From Nodularia sp. LEGE 06071 (GTDB lineage Bacteria; Cyanobacteriota; Cyanobacteriia; Cyanobacteriales; Nostocaceae), in assembly GCF_015207755.1 (NCBI RefSeq), contig NZ_JADEWH010000010.1:148229-212228 (forward strand): a DNA stretch of 64,000 nucleotides, written 5' to 3'. Made by a program: the position numbers and the translations under genes. Of the stretch, positions 45,661 through 54,631 are shown in pieces; position 1 is the stretch's first letter, and each line of letters opens with the position of its first letter. The notes under the pieces are model-generated. The model worked only from the letters and a program-made list of their open reading frames with translations, made no database searches and was not told where the DNA came from.

Positions 45661-46050
45661 AACTCAGCCTATTGTAATTTATCGGCTCCATTCTGATTAT
45701 AGTTACTAAATTCACCCAGATAAATAACTCTACTATTAAGACTTGCAACGTCCCAGCAGAAGATAAAACTATGATACCTTGAGATGATCAGCAGTTACTA
45801 CAGAGTAAAACAACAGTGATTTTCTTCATTTGGTGATAATTCTGGCAAGTCACAAGGGTTGTTATCCAGCACGGCTACCTCCGTGATTTACGCCAACCAT
45901 TTGCGATCGCCTCTGACTCTGTACAAAACCATCTTTCTCCACGGGCTGGATTGATAACTGTTGATTCATAATATTTCATCCCCGGAAGGTGATAAATTTT
46001 ATGACCTGTCTTCATGGAGATATAGGACTACTATTTGATTTTTGAACAGA

Positions 46051-46280
46051 CAGGTAGGGTGTGTTAGCGGTAGCGTAACGCACCAAAACTTTAATAATGG
46101 TGCGTTACGGACTTCATCCTAACGCACCCTACTGGCGTGACAAGCTTAAAATAGTGCATTAGGGAAAAGCTGAAAACATTGATTCATCTCAATTTTCTCA
46201 AAAATCTATTGCAACATTTTAGCCTTGCCACGCCACTACAATACTTAATTTTTTCATAAATCAAACCGGATTCCTATAGA
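46051..46280. repeat. Palindromic MITE-like repeat, interrupted copy
   Basis: The same element as 19745-19868 (GGTAGGGTGTGTTAGCGG ... CCTAACGCACCCTAC ... TTTTTCATAAATCAAACCGG), but split after CCCTAC by the 103-base element 46133-46235. Confidence 0.8.
46133..46235. mobile_element. Nested MITE (TGGCGTGRCAAG inverted repeats)
   Basis: Terminal inverted repeats TGGCGTGACAAGCTTAAAAT and (reverse) TGGCGTGGCAAGGCTAAAAT, 20 bases with three mismatches, flanked by CTAC on both sides (46129-46132 and 46236-46239), a 4-base target duplication. The uninterrupted host repeat at 19745-19868 is the matching empty site. A half copy lies at 33122-33153. Confidence 0.8.
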
Positions 46281-46574
46281 TAATTTACCTCGTGAGTTAT
46301 ACATGGAAGAAAAAAAATAAGCACAATTCTACCTCTAGGGTCATGTAATTAATCATAAACATCCTTAACCTTAAGCAAGGGCTTTATAGCAATTCTCCCA
46401 AATTAAGCCAAAAAATAGATTAATACTCAAAGGATTAATTACGAATTGCTATTGAAGATTCTTTTTCATAGTTTTTAAAGTCAAAGTCAGAAATTTTCTC
46501 GTCCAAACTGGCTAATCCAGCAATTTAAACTTCACAGATTACTAGTCTAAAAAAAGAAGATACATAAAAGAGTC

Positions 46575-47024
46575 ATGACAACTTCTACAGACCACGAACA
46601 AAAAATTCAGCAGCTACGTGAACTAATTGCAGACATTCACTGTGGGATGTTAACCACAATTGATCAAAATAGCCGCTTGCACAGTTGTCCCATGTACAAA
46701 AGTGGCGATATTAGCGATCATGGCGATGGTGCAATCTGGTTCTTTACCTCCGCCAATACTCAAAAGGCGGATGATATTAAACGCAATCAGCAGGTAAACG
46801 TTAGTTTCACCTCAGCAGACCAGCAGCGATATGTTTCCGTATCTGGTACAGCAGAACTAATTAAAGACCGTAACCAGATGCAACAACAATGGCAACCAGA
46901 ACTTCAGACCTGGTTACCCAAAGGACTAGATGAACCTAATCTGGTTTTGCTGAAAGTGAATATTCACAAAGTTGATTATTGGGATAGTCCATCCAGCATT
47001 CACCCCCAAACCATTGGACTTTAA
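46575..47024 (+). CDS. Pyridoxamine 5'-phosphate oxidase-like FMN-binding protein
   Basis: A 149-residue split-barrel protein of the 'general stress protein 26' type: IADIHCGMLTTIDQNSRLHS, then CPMYKSG, AIWFFTSANTQKADDIKRNQ, and YVSVSGTAELIKDR. Such proteins bind FMN or F420 and are often stress-induced; a true PNPOx active site is not evident. It is convergent with the HPF-type cluster. Confidence 0.85.
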   Translation: MTTSTDHEQKIQQLRELIADIHCGMLTTIDQNSRLHSCPMYKSGDISDHGDGAIWFFTSANTQKADDIKRNQQVNVSFTSADQQRYVSVSGTAELIKDRNQMQQQWQPELQTWLPKGLDEPNLVLLKVNIHKVDYWDSPSSIHPQTIGL

Positions 47025-47146
47025 ACCAAAATCTCAAATTAATTCCAGACAAAATTGGTAACTTCGGGTGGGCTATCCCAAGCTAGGAGAAGGGCAATAT
47101 TTTCTGTATGGAAAGGGGATCTTACTATCGATGAAAAAAGCCAGGC

Positions 47147-47365
47147 TTAGTTTTTTTGGTTGAGTTGTGGTTCTCCTTGGGGATGAGGATTTTCTATGTG
47201 TTGGTTTAAACTTTGGGCCATTTCCACGGCTACAAGAATTAATTGCTGTTCCATGCGCCCACTGCTGCCCTCATCACTAACTTTTGGGTAAATATGGGGG
47301 TTAGATAGCATCGCAGCTAGCAGCTGAGATGCCGTTTGTTTTAGTTGACTAACTTCTGAGTTCAT
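47147..47365 (-). CDS. Hypothetical small helical protein (72 aa)
   Basis: Start taken at the ATG 47365 (NSEVSQLKQTASQLLAAMLS). A helix-rich soluble protein, MEQQLILVAVEMAQSLNQHI in the middle, with a polar tail. It starts 5 bases after the HPF-cold-shock gene ends, so it is the last gene of that operon. Family unknown. Confidence 0.55.
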   Translation of the reverse strand: MNSEVSQLKQTASQLLAAMLSNPHIYPKVSDEGSSGRMEQQLILVAVEMAQSLNQHIENPHPQGEPQLNQKN

Positions 47366-47369
47366 AGGC

Positions 47370-48017
47370 TTATTCCTTCCAGCCCAATGGCGGTTCAATC
47401 ATGGTCTGCTCCGACTTACCAGCCCGAACACCTGGCTTATCAACAATTTTGACGGTGCTAGCTTGGGGGCCTTCTTCGCCTTCAACAAAGGAAAAATGTA
47501 CAGCTGTACCAATTTCTAAGCGTTCAAAGTCATGATGGATCACACTGTTACGGTGGAAGTAGATTTCCTGACCGTCCAAAGTTTTCAAGAAGCCATAGCC
47601 CCGATCTTTAAATAGTTTGGTGACTAGTGCCGTTGTTTCCTGCGCTTCTTCTTGATTGTGAGCGCGTAGCTTGCCGCCGTAGGCATCGCTTTCATGTTGC
47701 CGTTGGTTCAGTTTGACTAGTTGCTGACGAGCTGCATTAAAAGCATCCCGAATCACCGCATCTAGAGGGTCGTATTGGTTACTTTCTGCCGGATTTCTTT
47801 CTGCCACAAGTTCGTGACCGGGCGGTACAGTCAGATCAATCCGCACGCGGTAAGGTGAACCACTCCGGGGGCGATCATGTATCTTTTCAATGGCAATATG
47901 GCAGCTACTGATGCGATCGCAAACATTCTCTAGTTTGGCGATTTTTTCATGAACTAGGGTATCAATGGCATTTGTTTTCTCGATATTTCGATAAGTAATT
48001 TCTGGTGGTATTTTCAT
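47370..48017 (-). CDS. HPF/RaiA-type ribosome-associated factor fused to a cold-shock domain
   Basis: Start taken at the ATG 48017; a GTG at 48056 would overlap the upstream stop (GTGA) and add 13 residues. N-terminal half (about 1-100): ribosome hibernation factor fold (PPEITYRNIEKTNAIDTLVH, RVRIDLTVPPGHEL). C-terminal half (about 130-205): cold-shock domain with RNP1 GYGFLKT and YFHRNSVI. It probably binds 30S subunits under stress and carries an RNA-binding domain. It lies in an operon after a phosphoribosyltransferase gene. Confidence 0.85.
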   Translation of the reverse strand: MKIPPEITYRNIEKTNAIDTLVHEKIAKLENVCDRISSCHIAIEKIHDRPRSGSPYRVRIDLTVPPGHELVAERNPAESNQYDPLDAVIRDAFNAARQQLVKLNQRQHESDAYGGKLRAHNQEEAQETTALVTKLFKDRGYGFLKTLDGQEIYFHRNSVIHHDFERLEIGTAVHFSFVEGEEGPQASTVKIVDKPGVRAGKSEQTMIEPPLGWKE

Positions 48018-48052
48018 ATTTTTGTCAAATTTCAAATAGCCTCTGGAAAAAA

Positions 48053-48712
48053 TCACGCAGATAATGGTTGATGGCTAGTTTCAGCTTTTGCTAGCAGCTC
48101 ACGAACTTGATCATCTGTAGTTTGGGGAAAGTCTTCGTACCATAAACCCACACTATAAAAGGGGTCGGGTGTGGCAGCGCAGAGGATTTCATCCACCGCA
48201 GTTTGCAACTCGTGACAAGTTGCGCTAGCAGCCACTGGTACAGCAATGACAGTTTTCGCGGGGTGCTGTCGCCGCACTGATGCTACCGCCGCCCACATGG
48301 TTGCACCTGTGGCTAAACCATCATCTACCAAGATGACTGTACGTCCTTCTAAATCAAGGAAAGGGCGATCGCCTCGATAAAGATGTTCTCGACGTTCTAA
48401 TTCTCGTTCTTCTTGCGCCGCCACTCTGGCAATTGTTTCCTCGGAGATATTCACCAAGTTGACAATATGTTCATTAATAATCCGCACACCGCCGGATGCG
48501 ATCGCACCCATTGCCAATTCTTCTTGGTCAGGTACACCCAGTTTACGCGCCACAAGCACATCTAAAGGAACATTTAAGGCTTTTGCCACTTCAAAGGCAA
48601 CGGGTACACCACCCCTCGGTAGACCTAATACGATCACATCTGAGCGATTAGCATAGTTTGCTAACTTTCTGCTTAAAACTTGACCTGCTATTGTCCGATT
48701 TTTAAATAGCAT
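48053..48712 (-). CDS. Phosphoribosyltransferase-like protein
   Basis: A 219-residue type I PRTase. N-terminal VIVLGLPRGGVPVAFEVAKA and the PRPP loop TVILVDDGLATGATMWAAVA (DDGxATG) are intact. It is of the stand-alone type often found next to stress genes; the base or substrate is unknown. It is first gene of an operon with the HPF-cold-shock gene, coupled by overlap if the latter uses its GTG. Confidence 0.88.
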   Translation of the reverse strand: MLFKNRTIAGQVLSRKLANYANRSDVIVLGLPRGGVPVAFEVAKALNVPLDVLVARKLGVPDQEELAMGAIASGGVRIINEHIVNLVNISEETIARVAAQEERELERREHLYRGDRPFLDLEGRTVILVDDGLATGATMWAAVASVRRQHPAKTVIAVPVAASATCHELQTAVDEILCAATPDPFYSVGLWYEDFPQTTDDQVRELLAKAETSHQPLSA

Positions 48713-49159
48713 GGTGTCACTCTCCTGATATCTGTCTCAATAATGAGCTTTTAAGTATTAACGGGCATTATTCCTCTAGATTTATTTCAGTGCCTATCTA
48801 CTTAGTGATGGTTACTAATATCAATCATCAAGTCTTGCTACTATTTCTTTATTGATCATAAAAAGCTATACATGACATTACCTCTGACTAACGAGGCGAG
48901 ATCATCAATCTACCGATCTATCTAATGGAAGATATCCAGAAAATACAGAACCTCACCCCCAACCTCTCTCCTTGGTAAGGAGAGGGGAGATTTTGACACA
49001 AGTCAAAAACAGGGTGAGGTCAAAAACTAGATTTGCTTGTTATTTCATTGACATTCCTACGCTGATTTTCACCATCGGGGGAGTATCAAATTTGAAGGTT
49101 TTTTTGGGAAAAGGGGAAGTGAGTAAATTTGCGATTCTCCACTCCTGATTCCCATGATC
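48713..49159. other. Intergenic region with CCTCACCCCC palindrome
   Basis: 447 bases. The interval 48945-49020 holds the repeat CCTCACCCCCAACCTCTCTC with a hairpin CTCCTTGGTAAGGAG and a GGGTGAGG end. The rest shows nothing recognisable. Confidence 0.5.
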
Positions 49160-49753
49160 TTACGGGCGCTCTTCAATTACACGGTCGATTAAACCGTATT
49201 CTTTGGCTTCAGCCGCAGACATGAAAAAGTCACGATCCATGTCTTTTTCAATCTTTGATATCGCCTGACCAGTCTTTTCAGCATAAATACCGTTGAGCTG
49301 GTGACGAATCCGCAGAATTTCTCTGGCTTCAATTTCGATATCGCTGGCTTGTCCACGAGTACCACCAGAGGGTTGGTGAATCATAATCCGAGAATGAGGC
49401 AATGCCATTCTTTTACCCTTGGTGCCGGCTGCTAGCAGGAATGAACCCATTGAGGCGGCTAAACCGACGCAAATTGTGACCACATCTGATTTGATGTGTT
49501 GCATGGTGTCAAAAATCGCCATGCCGGATGTCACCATCCCACCGGGGGAATTTATGTATAAATAAATATCCTTACCTGGATCATCTGAATCCAGATACAG
49601 CATGACAGCGATAATTTGGTTAGCAATTTCATCATCTACATCTCGTCCCAGGAAAATAATCCGTTCCCGGTAAAGGCGATCGTAAATACTAATCCAATCT
49701 GTATATTGTCCTCCGGGCATCCGGTAAGGAACTTTAGGAACACCTATAGGCAT
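49160..49753 (-). CDS. clpP: ATP-dependent Clp protease proteolytic subunit
   Basis: A 197-residue serine protease. GLAASMGSF carries the catalytic Ser101 and MIHQPSGG the catalytic His126; the oligomer-forming YINSPGG is present. It degrades unfolded proteins with a Clp/Hsp100 ATPase. It follows clpR by 95 bases on the same strand, as in cyanobacterial clpR-clpP3 operons, so it is most likely the ClpP3 partner of the mixed ring. Confidence 0.95.
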   Translation of the reverse strand: MPIGVPKVPYRMPGGQYTDWISIYDRLYRERIIFLGRDVDDEIANQIIAVMLYLDSDDPGKDIYLYINSPGGMVTSGMAIFDTMQHIKSDVVTICVGLAASMGSFLLAAGTKGKRMALPHSRIMIHQPSGGTRGQASDIEIEAREILRIRHQLNGIYAEKTGQAISKIEKDMDRDFFMSAAEAKEYGLIDRVIEERP

Positions 49754-49848
49754 CTTCGTTACTCCGCTTGTAATTTAGTCATTAGTTACTGGTCATTAGT
49801 CATTCGTCATGGGTGAATTACCCGAAACATAATGACTATCCACAGCAT

Positions 49849-50511
49849 TTAGAGAACACTGGCAGGTAATGGGGGATTGGCGAGTTCTTCTTTCTCAAAA
49901 ACTCGGTCAATTAAACCGTATTCCTTGGCTTCATAAGGAGTCATGTATAACAGACGATCCATGTCCTTGGTAATTTTCTCAGGTGCTTTTCCTGTGGTAC
50001 TAGCCAGAATATCAACCAAGGAAACTTTGTTGATCAGAACTTCCCTAGCCCGAATTTGAATATCCGTTGCTTGACCTTGGGCGTAGCTCTTCGGTTGATG
50101 CAGGATAATAGAGGAGTGGGGCAAACTGGCGCGGCAACCTTTTGTCCCAGCACTGAGTAGCATCGCTGCCATACCCATTGCCGAACCAATACAAATGGTG
50201 TGGATGGGAGGCTTGATGTATTTCATCGTGTCATAGATGGCGAAGGCTTCGGTTTCAAAGCCAATGGGTTCGCCACTATAGCCGGAAGTACCCGTGGAGT
50301 TGATGTAGATTTTAATGGGCTTTTCGGGGTCTTCGGACTGTAAATAAAGCAATTCGGCGATAATTAATTCCGTAACCGCTGGCACTAATGGCATTCCCAG
50401 ATAGACAATTCGTTCCTTGATCAATAAGGAAGGTAAATCTGGCGGCGGTGTCCGGTAAAAACTATCACCTTGGTAAGGGGCTTGAACAGCCTTGATGGGG
50501 GAATTGTCCAT
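49849..50511 (-). CDS. clpR: ClpR, inactive ClpP-like subunit
   Basis: A 220-residue ClpP paralogue. Where ClpP has the catalytic Ser (AASMGS) this protein has Gly113 (SAMGMA), while the His (LHQPKS, His138) is kept, so it cannot cleave peptides. The NSTGTSGYSGEPIG insertion is characteristic of ClpR. In cyanobacteria ClpR forms a heteromeric core with ClpP3. It is first gene of the pair with clpP. Confidence 0.93.
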   Translation of the reverse strand: MDNSPIKAVQAPYQGDSFYRTPPPDLPSLLIKERIVYLGMPLVPAVTELIIAELLYLQSEDPEKPIKIYINSTGTSGYSGEPIGFETEAFAIYDTMKYIKPPIHTICIGSAMGMAAMLLSAGTKGCRASLPHSSIILHQPKSYAQGQATDIQIRAREVLINKVSLVDILASTTGKAPEKITKDMDRLLYMTPYEAKEYGLIDRVFEKEELANPPLPASVL

Positions 50512-50601
50512 AGCAACTGATCGCCTGAAAGTATGCCGTTAACTGTAATACATCCTAACGCGATGCTAGCCTACATCAAGTGTGGATTTCTCGCTAATTA
50601 A

Positions 50602-50716
50602 AGGAATGGGGAGTGGGGAGTGGGGAGTGGGGAATGGGGAATGAGGAATGAGGAATGGGGAATGAGGAATGGGGAATGAGGAATGGGGAATGAGGAATGA
50701 GGAATGAGGAATGGGG
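50602..50716. repeat. Heptamer array GGGGAGT / GGGGAAT / GAGGAAT
   Basis: About 16 copies of 7-base units, drifting from GGGGAGT to GGGGAAT and GAGGAAT. It lies upstream of clpR on its promoter side. Confidence 0.9.
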
Positions 50717-50749
50717 ACAATACTCATATTAATATTCTGCTATGCTCTG

Positions 50750-50813
50750 CTACTCCCCTACTCCCTACTCCCTACTCCCTACTCCCTACTCCCTACTCCC
50801 TACTCCCTACTCC
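50750..50813. repeat. Heptamer array ACTCCCT
   Basis: About nine copies of CTACTCC, close to the reverse complement of the first array, 34 bases away. Together they could form a long hairpin. The VWA gene follows after 80 bases. Confidence 0.9.
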
Positions 50814-50892
50814 CAGTCCCTAATTTTTCCGTAGTGCTGATGTGGCGTTTTGAAGTTATTTATATAGATATGCTAACTAGGAATTTTGGGTT

Positions 50893-52149
50893 ATGAAGGT
50901 CAATTTGCAGCCTACCTTGAATGATGGTAATTTGGACGCGCATCAACCAAGCAGTCAACGTCAGTTGGCTATGTCGATTTCAGCGATCGCGGAAATTCAA
51001 GACCGCAACATTCCACTGAATTTATGCCTTATTCTCGATCATAGTGGTTCGATGCACGGGCGACCCCTGGAAACTGTGAAGCAAGCAGCTATTGGTCTGG
51101 TGGATAAACTGAAGCCTGGCGATCGCCTGAGTGTTGTCGCTTTTGATCACCGTGCCAAAGTTTTAGTCCCGAATCAAACGATCGCCAATCCAGAAAGAAT
51201 TAAAAAACAAATTAACAGTCTATCCGCAGATGGTGGTACAGCTATTGATGAAGGTTTGCGTTTGGGAATAGAGGAATTAGCCAAGGGAAAAAAAGAAACT
51301 GTTTCTCAAGCCTTTTTATTAACTGATGGTGAAAATGAACACGGTGATAACCAACGTTGTTTGAAATTGGCTCAACTAGCGACTGGCTATAATTTGACTT
51401 TAAACACGTTAGGATTTGGTGACAAATGGAATCAGGATATTTTAGAAAAAATCGCTGATGCTGGCTTAGGTAGTTTGTCCCACATTCAAAAACCAGAACA
51501 GGCCGCAGATGAGTTTAACCGCCTGTTCAGCCGAGTGCAAACGGTGGGATTAACTAATGCTCATTTACTAATTTCCCTGAAGCCTCATATCCGGCTAGCG
51601 GAACTCAAACCCATTGCCCAAGTTGCCCCATACACCATTGAGTTACCCATACAGCAAGAAGCAGATGGACGCTTTGCTGTGCGCTTGGGAGATTTAATGA
51701 AAGATTCAGAGCGGGTGATTTTGGCTAATATTTATCTGGGACAGTTGCCAGAAGGTAAACAGGCGATCGCTAATGTCCAAGTCCGCTACGATGACCCTGC
51801 CCAAAATAAAATGGGTTTATTTACAGATAATCTCCCAGTGTATGCCAATGTGACTGGGGTTTACCAACCACAGATAGATTCCCGTGTGCAACAGTCTATT
51901 TTGGCCTTAGCCAAGTACCGCCAAACCCAGTTAGCCGAGACGAAATTACAACAGGGCGATCGCGCCGGTGCTGCCACAATGCTACAAACTGCGGCGAAAA
52001 CTGCTCTGCAAATGGGGGATCAAGGTGCGGCGACAGTGTTACAAACTTCAGCCACGCAACTTCAATCTGGTGGTGACTTATCTGAGAGCGATCGCAAGAA
52101 AACCAGAATTGTCTCAAAAACCGTGTTGCAAGATACTCCTCCACAATGA
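50893..52149 (+). CDS. VWA domain protein, copy 1
   Basis: A 418-residue protein. The von Willebrand A domain carries a complete metal (MIDAS) site: DHSGSMHG (Asp49-x-Ser51-x-Ser53), GGTAIDEGL and LLTDGENEHGD. A beta-rich C-terminal domain with QLPEGKQAIANVQVRYDDP and a helical end (LAKYRQTQLAETKLQQGDRA) follow. No signal peptide is seen, so it is cytoplasmic. Its stop overlaps the start of a close paralogue (ATGA). The binding partner is unknown. Confidence 0.88.
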   Translation: MKVNLQPTLNDGNLDAHQPSSQRQLAMSISAIAEIQDRNIPLNLCLILDHSGSMHGRPLETVKQAAIGLVDKLKPGDRLSVVAFDHRAKVLVPNQTIANPERIKKQINSLSADGGTAIDEGLRLGIEELAKGKKETVSQAFLLTDGENEHGDNQRCLKLAQLATGYNLTLNTLGFGDKWNQDILEKIADAGLGSLSHIQKPEQAADEFNRLFSRVQTVGLTNAHLLISLKPHIRLAELKPIAQVAPYTIELPIQQEADGRFAVRLGDLMKDSERVILANIYLGQLPEGKQAIANVQVRYDDPAQNKMGLFTDNLPVYANVTGVYQPQIDSRVQQSILALAKYRQTQLAETKLQQGDRAGAATMLQTAAKTALQMGDQGAATVLQTSATQLQSGGDLSESDRKKTRIVSKTVLQDTPPQ

Positions 52150-53453
52150 AAGTTCAATTGCTTTGTGCCTTAAATGATACTAATGTTGACGCGGCTCAAT
52201 CGAGCAACCAACGTCAACTATCTATTTCAATTTCTGCACTCGCTGGTGAATTTGATCAACATTTGCCACTCAACTTATGCTTAATTCTCGATAAGAGTGG
52301 TTCCATGCATGGTCAACCCATCGCCACAGTAATTCAGGCCGTGGAGCAATTATTAGATCGGCTACAGCCAGGTGATAGCGAAACCCCCACCTGCGGCGAT
52401 CGCATTTCGGTTGTAGCCTTTGCTGGTACTGCTGAAGTGATTATCCCCAACCAAAAAGTCGAAGACCTCCCAGGTATTAAAGCCCAAATTAAAAAGAAAC
52501 TCAAAGCTAGCGGCGGTACAGCAATTGCCGAGGGTTTACAACTGGGAATCACAGAACTGATGAAAGGGACAAAAGGAGCTGTTTCCCAAGCGTTTCTCCT
52601 CACAGATGGTCATGGTGAAAGTAGTTTACGGATTTGGAAATTTGAAATTGGCAAAGATGACAATAAGCGTTGTCTAGAATTTGCCCACAAGGCGACGAAA
52701 ATCAATCTCACTATCAACACTCTGGGTTTTGGGAATGATTGGAACCAGGATCTATTGGAAAAAATTGCTGATGCAGGTGGTGGCACTCTAGCCTACATTG
52801 AGCGTCCGGAACAAGCATTAGATCAGTTTCGCCATTTATTGCAGCGCATTCAGTCTGTGAGGCTCACCAATGCCTACCTGCTGCTGTCTTTGGTTCCTCA
52901 TGTCCGCCTCGCAGAATTTAAACCCCTTGCCCAAGTTTCCCCAGACACCATTGAGTTACCAGTGGAAACAGAAACTCATGGAGGCTTTGCCGTGCGCTTG
53001 GGTGATTTAATGCAAGATATGGAACGGGTAGTTTTGGCGAATATATATTTAGGACAATTACCAGAAGGCAAACAAGTAATCGGACATTTACAAATCCGCT
53101 ACGATGATCCATCTGTCAATCAACAGGGATTAGTTTCGCCGATGGTAGCGATATATGCAGATGTGGTCAAGCCCTATCGACCTGCGCCCAATCCCTCAGT
53201 GCAGCAGTCTATTTTGGCATTAGCGAAGTATCGACAAACTCAGTTAGCGGAAGCGAAATTAAATCAAGGCGATCGCGCCGGTGCTGCGACAATGTTACAA
53301 ACGGCTGCTAACACCGCCTTACAAATAGGAGATCAAGGAGCAGCCACAGTGTTGCAAACTTCTGCTACACGTCTGCAAGCAGGAGAAGAACTTTCGGAAG
53401 CAGACCTCAAAAAAACGAGGATGGTATCAAAGACAGTTTTGCAAGATTCATAG
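52146..53453 (+). CDS. VWA domain protein, copy 2
   Basis: A 435-residue protein, paralogue of the gene before it along its whole length. DKSGSMHG (49-56) gives the MIDAS site; ASGGTAIAEGLQ and LLTDGHGESS follow. It has an extra 18-residue insert after the metal loop (SLRIWKFEIGKD), and one near DRLQPGDSETPTCGD, absent from copy 1. Tandem duplication with translational coupling suggests a hetero-oligomer. Confidence 0.88.
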   Translation: MKVQLLCALNDTNVDAAQSSNQRQLSISISALAGEFDQHLPLNLCLILDKSGSMHGQPIATVIQAVEQLLDRLQPGDSETPTCGDRISVVAFAGTAEVIIPNQKVEDLPGIKAQIKKKLKASGGTAIAEGLQLGITELMKGTKGAVSQAFLLTDGHGESSLRIWKFEIGKDDNKRCLEFAHKATKINLTINTLGFGNDWNQDLLEKIADAGGGTLAYIERPEQALDQFRHLLQRIQSVRLTNAYLLLSLVPHVRLAEFKPLAQVSPDTIELPVETETHGGFAVRLGDLMQDMERVVLANIYLGQLPEGKQVIGHLQIRYDDPSVNQQGLVSPMVAIYADVVKPYRPAPNPSVQQSILALAKYRQTQLAEAKLNQGDRAGAATMLQTAANTALQIGDQGAATVLQTSATRLQAGEELSEADLKKTRMVSKTVLQDS

Positions 53454-53780
53454 GCGTAGGGTGGGCATCTTGCCTGCCCTTTTAACATAAAAATAATCAT
53501 AAAAAAAAGCTCTTGCGTTCATCATTTAGTTATTATCAATATGATTATGTCTAAATGGAAAAATTGTATACTAAGACTAACATTTTTCTTTATGTTGGCG
53601 TTGCGATAAACAACAAAATGCTGTTACTAAACTAAAGTATGAAATACCAAAATCACCTTTCTTTTCTTCCTCTTTTTGCGCCTTTGCGCCTTTGCGTGAG
53701 GCTAATTCATATTTTCAATCAGCAACGCCAATAAAATAAACCCTTAGCACTTCTTATATAAGAGCTAAGGGTTTAACTAT
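53454..53780. other. Intergenic region with dispersed repeat and hairpin
   Basis: 327 bases. TTTTTGCGCCTTTGCGCCTT followed by TGCGTGAGG (53668-53702) is the inverse of the CGCAGAGGCGCAGAGG-type repeat. A hairpin AAACCCTTAGC / GCTAAGGGTTT at 53738-53774 would terminate the small minus-strand gene. Confidence 0.5.
53738..53774 (-). terminator. Hairpin terminator for the small gene at 53781
   Basis: 11-bp perfect arms with an AT-rich loop, followed on the minus strand by ATTTTATT. Confidence 0.5.
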
Positions 53781-53954
53781 TTATTTAAACTTAGGTAAAC
53801 CTCCTCTCCGCGTCAAATCAACTCCGATTTTTATGGTTGTTGACCGTGAGTCAGAGTTACTTGTATCGACTACATAGATGTAAAAATTCAAATTAGTAAT
53901 CGAAGCTAGTAAAGCAATAGCCAGAGGTTTACGCAAGTGTTTGATTAGGGTCAT
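53781..53954 (-). CDS. Small hypothetical protein with hydrophobic N-terminus (57 aa)
   Basis: Start taken at the ATG 53954. The N-terminus KHLRKPLAIALLASITNLNF looks like a signal or membrane segment, followed by a short polar tail (STTIKIGVDLTRRGGLPKFK). No strong ribosome site. A terminator hairpin directly after the stop supports expression. Weak call. Confidence 0.35.
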   Translation of the reverse strand: MTLIKHLRKPLAIALLASITNLNFYIYVVDTSNSDSRSTTIKIGVDLTRRGGLPKFK

Positions 53955-54062
53955 TGGAAATTTATGGTGTTGCGTACAATGTGGCTTTAAATCCACTGGT
54001 GTACAGACCCCTTCAAGTAAAAATAATAACACAAAAGGTTATGAGGTCAAACGGAAAGAGAG

Positions 54063-54200
54063 TTAAGACCACCTCCGTTGAACTAGCGCAGAACCAGCAG
54101 CCGACCTTTGCTCTGGAGTAGAGTTAGGGTCGCGCAGAACTTTACCAGCATTGCTAGCAGCTTTTTTGCTGGTGCGTCTTGGTAGGAATTTTTTGTTCAT
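54063..54200 (-). CDS. Small basic protein (45 aa) of the 'SAAGSALxQR' type
   Basis: Minus-strand ATG 54200 (or the ATG directly before it at 54203) to TAA 54063. The sequence begins MNKKFLPRRTSKKAASNAGK, continues VLRDPNSTPEQRSAAGSALV and ends QRRWS. The pattern of ASxAGKVLRD and AAGSALxQR is a short motif I associate with widespread small bacterial proteins of unknown function. Codon use and the two-part motif make it more than a chance frame. Confidence 0.6.
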   Translation of the reverse strand: MNKKFLPRRTSKKAASNAGKVLRDPNSTPEQRSAAGSALVQRRWS

Positions 54201-54203
54201 CAT

Positions 54204-54631
54204 ATTTTGTCTGAGTAGTTTGGTAACTCCGACTCAAACAAGGAGTAAAAATATTCTTCAGTAGAGATAAACAGCAAATAGCCCACGCAAAACCGAGTAT
54301 TTAACCTTTCGGTTATTTGCACTCAAATTTGCATGGGCTATCTACTGGAACTATTATAACTCGTATTTTTGAATTTGTGTGAATTTTCGCAAAAATAATG
54401 TTAAATTTAGTGAGGTGGTAGTAAGCAATACGGTTTACAAATAAAAAGAATTTTGGTATTGAACTAATCTAGTTATAATTTAAATCAGACCCAACGCCCT
54501 ATTTAGCCTACTTTTCAACCTCAGAAGAAAATTTTCCCGTTTAGGAACGGTGATGCGAGTTTGAGTTATGGAAAATAATTTAGAACTATTGTGATAAGCA
54601 GAGTGTCTCGCACCTATCTATATCTATCTAT
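54204..54631. other. Intergenic region with long hairpin
   Basis: 428 bases. AGTAGAGATAAACAGCAAAT onward (54260-54355) contains TAGCCCACGCAAA, an inner ACCGAG...CGGT hairpin, and TTTGCATGGGCTATCTACT, an imperfect long inverted repeat that could be a terminator, attenuator or structured RNA. The rest is AT-rich. Confidence 0.5.

Larger units (their letters stand above)
45661..46574. other. Long intergenic region, mostly repeats
   Basis: 914 bases. It contains the interrupted palindromic repeat 46051-46280 (listed separately) and otherwise AT-rich sequence with no convincing gene. The promoters of the ATPase gene and the PNPOx-like gene should be at its edges. Confidence 0.45.

Noticed and set aside
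50602..50813. Possible CRISPR array from the regular repeats
   Set aside because: The unit is 7 bases, tandem without spacers, and no cas genes are present.
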